From Thermoplasmata archaeon (GTDB taxonomy: Archaea; Thermoplasmatota; Thermoplasmata; Thermoplasmatales; Thermoplasmataceae), in contig JAJZZW010000043.1 in the NCBI GenBank assembly GCA_021797385.1, forward strand, positions 1-12,782: a stretch of DNA of 12,782 nucleotides, given 5' to 3'. Made by a program: the position numbers and the translations under genes. Positions 7,089 to 12,782 of this stretch are shown in pieces. Position 1 is the stretch's first letter; each line of letters starts with the position of its first letter. The notes beneath the pieces are model-generated. The model was not told where the DNA came from. It saw only the letters and a program-made list of their open reading frames with translations, and made no database searches.

Positions 7089-8495
7089 TCACTTTCCTGT
7101 ATTTGTAAACTCGCCCTCCCGGGATGTTTTTCCGAGATCTTTACGTTTTGTTTCGGGCAGCAGCAGTATGGTAATTACCATTCCAATGAATGCAATCACT
7201 GCAAGGATTCCCATAAGAAAATGAATACCTGTAATTGATAATATGATTGTATCGGCAAAGGTTCCTATGAATGCGCCTGTTTTCCCTCCGGCAGATGATA
7301 TACCTGTCCCCAGCCCTCTGGTTGATATTGGAAATACCTCCGGAGGATATACAAATGTTGTCACATTCGGGCCAAACATAATAAAAAAATAACTTATCCC
7401 GTAGATTAAAAGGAAATAATCAAGGAATTTATACGTTGTAAGAAAACCTAAAAGTGATATTGTTGCAAATGAAATTGCCATCATGGCGAAACCGGTCACC
7501 TGAACAGGTTTCCTTCCTATTCTATCAATGGTAAATGAGGCAAGCCAGTATCCAGGAAAGGCTGCTATTCCGAATATCATAGCTGAGTACTCATTTGTAA
7601 GTATAATAGCGTGTATGCCTGTAACTGACGATGGAATCAAAAAGGCAAGTATGCTGTTTGACATAATTGAGTTTCCGTAGAAAGCCCAGTCCATTAAAAA
7701 CCATGCGCCTGCAGTACCTATAAGTGTAAGAAGAAATTTCCTGTCCTTGAAAAGTATATACCATGGAGCCTTTACTGTTTCTCCAGGCTTTTCATCAGAG
7801 CTTATCCCTGTAAAATCCTTCAAATTTTTAGCCGCCTGGGCATAGTCACCCCTCACATCTGCAGTATATCTGGGCGGCTCGGGCATTTTTCTCCTGAAAT
7901 ATATTACTATAATTGCTGGAAATGCACCTATGGCAAGCAGGAGCCTCCATGTTATATAAGATGATACAGCGTTGGAGAGAAACGCAATGGATATAAGCGG
8001 ACCGGCTATAAGTCCGAAACTTTGCATGGAAAATACCATACCAACAAATCTTCCACGGTTCATTGTGTTAGAATATTCTGTCATTATCGTTGAACTGGTG
8101 GCATAATCTCCACCGATGCCTATTCCAAGAAGGAATCTCCAGAATAGCAGTGCAAATATATTGTTAACGGGTGTCAGGAATGCACTTCCCAGGGCACCTG
8201 CTATCAGGGCTATGAGTTCAAGCCCGTATATTGCCTTTCTGCCTGAGTAATCAAGGAGGCGCCCGAATACAATAGCACCGATGACTGCCGCCAGGAGTGC
8301 TGTTGATGTTATTAATCCCTCATAAAATACGCCTATTCTCTGCCACCCGGCCAATGGAAGTAAGAGTATTACAACGCCAATAATAAAGAGATCATAAGCA
8401 TCTGTGAAAAAACCCAGACCTGATATAAATAAAACTTTATAATGGAATCGGGAAGATTTTGCCATGTCCATTGATTTATCAATATCTGAACTCAT
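7089..8495 (-). CDS. MFS transporter, phosphate:H+ symporter (PHS)-like
   Basis: This is a 468-residue integral membrane protein of the major facilitator superfamily with about 12 hydrophobic segments. GLGFFTDAYDLFIIGV (26-41), with D32 and D35, GRLLDYSGRKAIYG (78-91), GIGIGGDYATSSTIMTEY (124-141) and the late GPNVTTFVYPPEVFP segment match the sugar/phosphate-porter branch, especially the PHS-type and aromatic-acid-type carriers. A hydrophilic central loop (about 208-245, PEPPRYT...) separates the two halves. Phosphate is a guess; organic anions are equally possible. The ATG at 8495 has AGAGG a few bases upstream and a TATA box about 34 bases away, so the leader would be very short. It is the first gene of the leftward set and diverges from the winged-helix/ABCE1 unit. 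No functional link to folP is evident. Confidence 0.85.
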   Translation of the reverse strand: MSSDIDKSMDMAKSSRFHYKVLFISGLGFFTDAYDLFIIGVVILLLPLAGWQRIGVFYEGLITSTALLAAVIGAIVFGRLLDYSGRKAIYGLELIALIAGALGSAFLTPVNNIFALLFWRFLLGIGIGGDYATSSTIMTEYSNTMNRGRFVGMVFSMQSFGLIAGPLISIAFLSNAVSSYITWRLLLAIGAFPAIIVIYFRRKMPEPPRYTADVRGDYAQAAKNLKDFTGISSDEKPGETVKAPWYILFKDRKFLLTLIGTAGAWFLMDWAFYGNSIMSNSILAFLIPSSVTGIHAIILTNEYSAMIFGIAAFPGYWLASFTIDRIGRKPVQVTGFAMMAISFATISLLGFLTTYKFLDYFLLIYGISYFFIMFGPNVTTFVYPPEVFPISTRGLGTGISSAGGKTGAFIGTFADTIILSITGIHFLMGILAVIAFIGMVITILLLPETKRKDLGKTSREGEFTNTGK

Positions 8496-8520
8496 CGAGC
8501 CTCTAATTTTGTCAGGCTTC

Positions 8521-8567
8521 TAAATATTATAAATATTACCTATATATTCTATATATTCTATATAGAA
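8521..8567. repeat. Tandem 9-mers and a 12-bp palindrome in the divergent promoter region
   Basis: TAAATATTA occurs twice head to tail (8521-8529, 8530-8538), followed by ATATATTCT twice head to tail (8542-8550, 8551-8559). A perfect palindrome, TTCTATATAGAA, covers 8556-8567. The first pair includes the leftward TATA box. This may be an operator or DNA that melts and bends easily; low-complexity AT sequence is the dull alternative. Confidence 0.5.
8526..8533 (-). promoter_or_regulatory. TATA box for the PHS-like MFS gene
   Basis: The minus strand reads TTTATAAT here, about 34 bases before the ATG at 8495, which would give a leader of roughly 8 bases. An AGAGG close to the ATG may act as a weak ribosome site. 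Confidence 0.5.
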
Positions 8568-8622
8568 CAATTTTTCATCTTGCTGGAAACATTAATATAA
8601 TACAAATGGCATATTATTATTC
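8568..8622. other. Remaining divergent intergenic DNA, nothing specific seen
   Basis: AT-rich sequence between the palindrome and the rightward promoter. I see no reading frame, RNA gene or clear motif. Confidence 0.4.
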
Positions 8623-8634
8623 AAAATTAAATAA
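8623..8634 (+). promoter_or_regulatory. TATA box of the winged-helix gene/ABCE1 unit
   Basis: AAAATTAAATAA, with core TTAAATAA at 8627-8634, predicts transcription starting near 8656. That leaves a leader of about 29 bases before the GTG at 8685. If the ATG at 8661 were used instead, the message would be nearly leaderless. Confidence 0.5.
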
Positions 8635-8660
8635 CCTTATTAATTCACATGTAATAAGGT
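8634..8660. promoter_or_regulatory. Perfect 9-bp inverted repeat at the predicted transcription start (putative operator)
   Basis: ACCTTATTA (8634-8642) and TAATAAGGT (8652-8660) are exact reverse complements separated by nine bases, so half-site centres lie 18 bp apart. The element runs from the downstream edge of the TATA box across the expected start site, where a dimeric repressor would block transcription. The adjacent gene encodes a winged-helix-like protein, so self-regulation is one possibility. An RNA hairpin is less likely because the predicted start lies inside the repeat. Confidence 0.5.
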
Positions 8661-8684
8661 ATGTTTACTTTAAAGGTGATTAAT

Positions 8685-9107
8685 GTGGCAACAAGTAACA
8701 TGGAAATGGTAAAATTAAGAAACAGGACATATGTCAAAATCGATGAACTGTCAAGAGCAATAAGCAACGGATTGAGCCTCCAGAATAGGAAGATGGGTAT
8801 TGAAGAATCAGAATCTTCAGCTGAGCATATTATTAATTTCTTCGGATATAGTACAAGGGTTATTGATAACATGCTTGAACCTGAGGATCGGGACGTTTTC
8901 TATACAATGGAAGATCTTGGAATACTCGAAACCGAGAGAGAGGAAACAACACTTTTTGATGGAAGGGAATGGCGTATACATTACTGGATACTGAATGTTC
9001 TGAGGGTTCTGGAACTGTCTGAAATGAATATCAGTACATCCGCAGTGCATGATAGCCAGTTCGATATATATAGTGAAATACCGGATGAATACTGGAAATC
9101 CAACTAA
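8685..9107 (+). CDS. Small winged-helix-like protein, probable DUF6015 family
   Basis: Function unknown. The GTG at 8685 is chosen because GGTGAT lies at 8675-8680, four bases upstream, as at other genes in this window; this gives 140 aa. ATGs at 8661 (148 aa, no ribosome site) and 8700 are alternatives. An N-terminal helix-rich part (LRNRTYVKIDELSRAI, 11-26) leads to a conserved-looking core: HIINFFGYSTRVIDNMLEPEDRDVFYTMEDLGIL (residues 48-81; key elements NFFGY, EPEDRD and MEDLGIL). It is followed by a wing-like hairpin TEREETTLFDGREWRIHYW (83-101). The pattern of helix, MEDLGIL, then a charged two-strand wing resembles winged-helix regulators such as PadR or ArsR, but no DNA-binding helix is certain. 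The DUF6015 label is from memory of similar Thermoplasmata proteins. It is transcribed with ABCE1, 17 bases downstream, and an inverted repeat overlaps its promoter. Confidence 0.75.
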   Translation: MATSNMEMVKLRNRTYVKIDELSRAISNGLSLQNRKMGIEESESSAEHIINFFGYSTRVIDNMLEPEDRDVFYTMEDLGILETEREETTLFDGREWRIHYWILNVLRVLELSEMNISTSAVHDSQFDIYSEIPDEYWKSN

Positions 9108-9124
9108 ATTTTTGAGAATATAAT

Positions 9125-10897
9125 ATGCATATAGCAATCTTAGACAGGGAACGGTGCCATCCGAAAAAATGCAACCATGAGTGCAGGTACTACTGCCCGC
9201 CTGTTCGTAATGGAGCAAAGACAATTGAATTTCCGGGGCAGTCTGATGATTTTCCTGTAATTACAGAATCACTGTGTATCGGGTGCGGAATCTGCGTAAA
9301 ACGGTGCCCCTTTGATGCCATCAAGATAGTAAGCATACCTGACGAGCTGAATAAAAACATAGTCCATCAGTATGGAATTGATTCATTCCGGCTTTATTCA
9401 CTACCTGAACTGGGAACAGGAAGGGTTAATGCAATTCTAGGCCAAAACGCACTGGGGAAAACTACAACGATGAATATACTTGCCGGTGTGCTTATACCGA
9501 ATTTCGGGGATATGGAAAGAAAGAATGAACAGGATTTCGTTATAGAGAAATTTTCCAAGAGCATAATGGGTCAGTATTTCCGGGATTTATACAGTGGAAA
9601 AAAGAAAGCGGTGCTGAAAAATCAGTATGTTGATCTTATACCTAGGGTGGTCAATGGCACTGTCCGTGAGATAATGAAAAATAATGATCACGGCAATATG
9701 GACATTATAATAGATGAACTTGCAATGTCCTCTTCACTTGACAGGGATATAAAGGAACTGTCAGGAGGCGAATTGCAGAAGCTGGCAGTTGGCATGGCAC
9801 TGATGAAGGATGCAGATATTTACCTTTTTGATGAGGCCTCATCATATCTTGATATCCATGAACGGCTACGCATATCTGAAATAATACGTGAACTTTCAAA
9901 ATCTAAGACCGTCCTGGTTGTTGAACACGATCTCGCCATACTGGACAAAATGGCAGATCAGGTTAATCTTGTTTATGGAAGTCCCGGCGCATACGGTGTA
10001 ATTACAAAGGAAAAATCCACAAATAAGGCGATTAATGAATTCCTCTCTGGTTATATAAGAGAAGAAAACGTAAGGATACGCCCGACATCCATAGATTTTA
10101 CTGTTAAATCCAGCAAAAGAACGATGGTAACAACACAGGTAACATCATGGACTAACATGCAAAAAAATTATGATAATTTCCATCTGAGTATCGGAGAGGG
10201 TTACATAAACAGGGAAGAAATAATCGGTGTTCTCGGGCAGAATGCACTGGGAAAAACGACATTTGTTAAAATTCTTTCAGGCGTTGTCAGGCCCGATTCA
10301 GGTTCTGTTGAAAATGAACTGAAAATAGCATATAAACCTCAGTACATATCAAGTGATTATGATGGGACCGTTTACGAACTTCTTTCCAATGCATTAAAGG
10401 AAAAAATGGAGGACGTATTTATCAAGAATGAAATTCTTTCACCGCTTAATATAGAGGAACTATATGATAAAGGTATGGGGGATCTCTCCGGTGGGGAACT
10501 GCAGCGTACATCTATCGCCCTAACATTGGCAACAGACGCAGATCTGTACCTTATAGATGAGCCATCGGCACATCTAGATTCTTCATACAGGATGAGCGTT
10601 GCAAGAATAATAAGAAGGGTAATAGAGAATAATAAAAAAAGTGCCATAGTAGTGGATCATGATATTTACCTTATAGATCTAATTTCAGATGCGCTTATAG
10701 TTTTTAAGGGCAGTCAGGGTGTATACGGCAACTCTATTGGTCCTATGAACATGCGGGAAGGTATGAATACATTTCTCAAGGAACTGGGAATTACATTCAG
10801 GCGTGACGAAATTACAAAAAGGCCCAGAATTAATAAATTGAACAGTGCACTGGATCGCCAGCAGAAGGCAGAGGGAGAATATTATTACTTAAAATAA
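9125..10897 (+). CDS. ABCE1/Rli1 ribosome-recycling ATPase
   Basis: ABCE1 splits terminated ribosomes with aRF1/aPelota and stays on the small subunit for re-initiation. The 590 residues show the full family layout. Two 4Fe-4S sites come first (C11, C16, C20, C24; then C51, C54, C57, C61). NBD1 has Walker A GQNALGKTT 106-114, signature LSGGELQ 212-218, Walker B IYLFDEA with E237, and H268. NBD2 has Walker A GQNALGKTT 371-379, LSGGELQR 454-461, Walker B LYLIDEP with E479, and H512. The closing RRDEITKRPRINKLNSALDR (559-578) to GEYYY region is typical of the family. Two oddities are visible. Both Walker A loops have Ala where GxxGxGK[ST] has the second Gly (A109, A374), and NBD1 reads DEASSYLD rather than the usual DEPSSYLD. 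Catalytic Lys, Glu and His are all kept. No strong ribosome site precedes the ATG, so it probably depends on the upstream gene. Confidence 0.97.
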   Translation: MHIAILDRERCHPKKCNHECRYYCPPVRNGAKTIEFPGQSDDFPVITESLCIGCGICVKRCPFDAIKIVSIPDELNKNIVHQYGIDSFRLYSLPELGTGRVNAILGQNALGKTTTMNILAGVLIPNFGDMERKNEQDFVIEKFSKSIMGQYFRDLYSGKKKAVLKNQYVDLIPRVVNGTVREIMKNNDHGNMDIIIDELAMSSSLDRDIKELSGGELQKLAVGMALMKDADIYLFDEASSYLDIHERLRISEIIRELSKSKTVLVVEHDLAILDKMADQVNLVYGSPGAYGVITKEKSTNKAINEFLSGYIREENVRIRPTSIDFTVKSSKRTMVTTQVTSWTNMQKNYDNFHLSIGEGYINREEIIGVLGQNALGKTTFVKILSGVVRPDSGSVENELKIAYKPQYISSDYDGTVYELLSNALKEKMEDVFIKNEILSPLNIEELYDKGMGDLSGGELQRTSIALTLATDADLYLIDEPSAHLDSSYRMSVARIIRRVIENNKKSAIVVDHDIYLIDLISDALIVFKGSQGVYGNSIGPMNMREGMNTFLKELGITFRRDEITKRPRINKLNSALDRQQKAEGEYYYLK

Positions 10898-10945
10898 TTC
10901 TTGACTACATTATTGTTTATTAATAAATAATTTCGTAAAATAACC

Positions 10946-10954
10946 TTTAAATAA
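10946..10954 (+). promoter_or_regulatory. TATA box for the DHA2-type MFS gene
   Basis: TTTAAATAA sits about 24 bases before the ATG at 10974 in the 76-bp gap after ABCE1. This predicts a leaderless transcript, in line with the lack of a ribosome site. The T-rich stretch 10900-10920 just after the ABCE1 stop could help terminate the preceding transcript, but no clear terminator is visible. Confidence 0.6.
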
Positions 10955-10973
10955 TAAAAAATAATTAACTATC

Positions 10974-12698
10974 ATGGTTCAGGAGAAGTGGGTGGCCTTA
11001 TCCAACACGACTATGGGAGTCTTGATGGCCACTATAAATATGAGTATTCTAATTATAGCTCTGCCGGCAATATTTACCGGAATCAAATTAAATCCATTAC
11101 AACCAAATTCATTCGTATACCTTCTATGGATACTGATGGGATATATGATAGTAACCGCAGTACTTCTGGTTACAATAGGAAGATTATCTGACATGTTCGG
11201 GAGAGTCAGACTTTTCAATATGGGTTTTGCAGTATTTACAGTCGGGTCTATATTACTATATCTTACGCCGGGAACACGTGATACCGGTGCTCTGGAACTT
11301 ATTATATTTAGAATTATACAGGCAGTGGGTGGCTCATTCATATTTGCCAACAGTTATGCAATTATTACCGACAATTTCAAGAAGGAAGAAAGGGGGTTTG
11401 CACTGGGAATAAATGCCATTGCGGCAACAGCGGGAATGAGCATTGGAATAGTTGTTGGTGGTGTTCTTGCAACGATTAACTGGAGATATATATTCCTGGT
11501 CAGTGTTCCCGTAGGTATTGTAGGAACAGTATGGTCTTACCTTAAACTGAAAGAAACATCTCCAAGAAAAAAACAGAGGCTGGACATACCGGGAAACATC
11601 ACATTTGCAGGTGGTTTAATTATATTACTGGTAGGGGTCACATACGGGATAGCTCCATATAAGAGCAGTGCAATGGGATGGGGCAATCCATGGGTGCAGG
11701 TTGCCCTTATTGTTGGTACTATACTGCTTATAGCATTTCCATTTGTTGAGAGAAAGGTAAAAGATCCAATGTTCAATCTGAGTTTATTCAAGATCAGGGG
11801 TTTCACAGCAGGTAGCTTTGCAGGAATGATATCAAGCATGGGCATGATGGGTTTCATGTTCATGATAATTATACTGTTTCAGGGCATATGGCTTCCCATA
11901 CATGGATATCATTTTGCATCAGTACCATTCTGGGCGGGAATATATATGCTTCCCATGACAGTAGCCATGGGAATATTCGGACCACTTGCAGGAAGGTATT
12001 CGGATACACATGGCCAGAGATGGCTTGCTTCAGCAGGGCTTATAGTTTCGGGTGTGGCACTTCTCCTACTGGTACTGCTTCCTGCAGACTTTATTTACAT
12101 ATTTATGGCTATATTATTATTCATGTTCGGAGCCGGAATGGGAATATTTACAGCACCGAATACAGCTGCTGTCATGTCATCTGTTCCTCCTGATGTCAGG
12201 GGTTCCGCCTCGGGAATGTTATCAACCCTGAGAAATGTGGGTACGACTGCAAGTATGGGCATATTCTTTTCAATACTTATACTGGGATTAACAGTTACAC
12301 TCCCGCATACCTTATCATCTGCAGTTATCAGTGCCGGAGGGGGAAGTAACCTAGCTGGTATAATGGCAAAGCTTCCACCCACAGAGGCAATATTCGGGGC
12401 TCTTCTGGGAATTAACCCGATAAAAGCAATTCTTGAATTATATCCAACAATTCCTATATCGCATAGTGCCTATGTAGCAATGACTGCTAGAACATGGTTC
12501 CCCACTATATTTGCACCAGCTTTCATGAAATCTCTGCATATTGTTTTCTATGTAGGCGCTGCAATCGTTTTTGTTGGTGCACTGGTATCAATATTCCGTG
12601 AGCCGCTGAGAAAACCTAAAGCAGAAAAAGCAGATAAGCTCGAAACAAAACCAGAAAGTTCAGACATATCTGACAGAGCAGTAAAGATGAAGAGGTAA
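10974..12698 (+). CDS. MFS efflux transporter, DHA2 (14-TM, EmrB/QacA) type
   Basis: A 574-residue membrane protein that probably exports drugs, toxic organic compounds or metabolites by H+ antiport. It has about 14 hydrophobic segments. Motif A is GRLSDMFGR (69-77). [16 protein letters not shown] (19-34) corresponds to motif D1 of the DHA2 family. A motif-C-like stretch, [21 protein letters not shown], lies at about residues 154-174. The usual acidic residue of LDxTIVNVALP is Asn (N22) here; I recall that archaeal and actinobacterial members often have a polar residue there. An extracytoplasmic loop follows TM13, and a charged tail (about 541-574, [14 protein letters not shown]...) ends the protein. 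The start is the ATG fixed by the promoter spacing. Its stop lies four bases before the next gene's ATG, whose ribosome site GAGGT overlaps the end of this gene. Substrate cannot be predicted. Confidence 0.9.
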   Translation: MVQEKWVALSNTTMGVLMATINMSILIIALPAIFTGIKLNPLQPNSFVYLLWILMGYMIVTAVLLVTIGRLSDMFGRVRLFNMGFAVFTVGSILLYLTPGTRDTGALELIIFRIIQAVGGSFIFANSYAIITDNFKKEERGFALGINAIAATAGMSIGIVVGGVLATINWRYIFLVSVPVGIVGTVWSYLKLKETSPRKKQRLDIPGNITFAGGLIILLVGVTYGIAPYKSSAMGWGNPWVQVALIVGTILLIAFPFVERKVKDPMFNLSLFKIRGFTAGSFAGMISSMGMMGFMFMIIILFQGIWLPIHGYHFASVPFWAGIYMLPMTVAMGIFGPLAGRYSDTHGQRWLASAGLIVSGVALLLLVLLPADFIYIFMAILLFMFGAGMGIFTAPNTAAVMSSVPPDVRGSASGMLSTLRNVGTTASMGIFFSILILGLTVTLPHTLSSAVISAGGGSNLAGIMAKLPPTEAIFGALLGINPIKAILELYPTIPISHSAYVAMTARTWFPTIFAPAFMKSLHIVFYVGAAIVFVGALVSIFREPLRKPKAEKADKLETKPESSDISDRAVKMKR

Positions 12699-12702
12699 TA
12701 TA

Positions 12703-12782
12703 ATGGAGAGAACTATTACAATATGGTCCATGCTTGACAGTATCCTAACTCAATACAGTTCCAGGATAAAGGATAGAATAGG
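12703..12782 (+). CDS. Unidentified protein, 5' part only (cut by window end)
   Basis: The ATG at 12703 follows the transporter stop after four bases, and GAGGT (12692-12696) lies six bases upstream, so it is very probably a co-transcribed gene. Only 26 residues are visible, beginning MERTITIWSMLDSILTQYS and continuing SRIKDRI. They look like the first helix of a small, soluble, charged protein. A MarR-type regulator of the neighbouring efflux pump would fit the context, but the fragment is too short to tell. Confidence 0.6.
   Translation, partial: MERTITIWSMLDSILTQYSSRIKDRI

Noticed and set aside
8661..8684. ATG at 8661 as start of the winged-helix gene
   Set aside because: It abuts the inverted repeat and lacks a ribosome site, whereas the GTG at 8685 has GGTGAT four bases upstream. 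A nearly leaderless start at 8661 cannot be fully excluded.
8817..9224. 135-codon minus-strand open frame across the winged-helix gene and ABCE1 start
   Set aside because: Both sense genes are well supported by motifs, and this frame has cysteine-rich low-plausibility protein sequence and no promoter.
1..12782. CRISPR arrays, tRNA/rRNA genes, insertion sequences, phage or toxin-antitoxin genes
   Set aside because: No regularly spaced repeats, tRNA-like cloverleaf, transposase motif or paired small genes of that type were seen on either strand.

Overview
The window looks like chromosomal DNA from an acidophilic archaeon of the order Thermoplasmatales (Thermoplasma / Ferroplasma / Picrophilus / Cuniculiplasma type). 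The evidence is an archaeal ABCE1 ribosome-recycling ATPase, a small winged-helix-like protein of a type I associate with Thermoplasmata (DUF6015), AT-rich DNA with many ATA and AGG codons, archaeal TATA boxes placed so that transcripts start at or close to the ATG, and GGTGAT-type ribosome binding sites only in front of downstream operon genes. The genus cannot be fixed from sequence alone; Ferroplasmaceae is my best guess.

Left block, all on the minus strand (37-8495, read right to left). A PHS-like MFS transporter (7089-8495) is followed by a dihydropteroate synthase, folP (6062-7051). After an 80-bp promoter region comes a tight six-gene operon: lipA (lipoyl synthase), E1-alpha, E1-beta, E2 and E3 of a 2-oxoacid dehydrogenase complex that looks like the branched-chain type, and lipB (octanoyl/lipoyl transferase). 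Genes in the operon overlap or lie 0-13 bases apart. It therefore encodes a full multienzyme complex together with both classical enzymes for building and attaching its lipoyl cofactor. The operon promoter has a good TATA box about 26 bp from the lipA ATG and, just upstream, a cluster of TTAACG/CGTTAA half-sites that could be an operator.

Divergent control region (8496-8684). It carries two back-to-back promoters, tandem 9-mers, a 12-bp palindrome and a perfect 9-bp inverted repeat (ACCTTATTA / TAATAAGGT) placed around the predicted start of rightward transcription.

Right block, plus strand (8685-12782). A small winged-helix-like protein is followed 17 bases later by ABCE1/Rli1, which has 4Fe-4S domains and twin ABC domains. 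After a promoter gap comes a 14-TM DHA2-type MFS efflux transporter, whose stop is followed at once by the start of an unidentified gene cut off by the window end.

No tRNA, rRNA, CRISPR array, insertion sequence or phage gene was seen. The points most worth following up are the self-contained lipoylation operon in a lineage thought to lack the acyl-carrier-protein supply that LipB normally needs, the putative operators, and an identical Gly-to-Ala change in both Walker A motifs of ABCE1.
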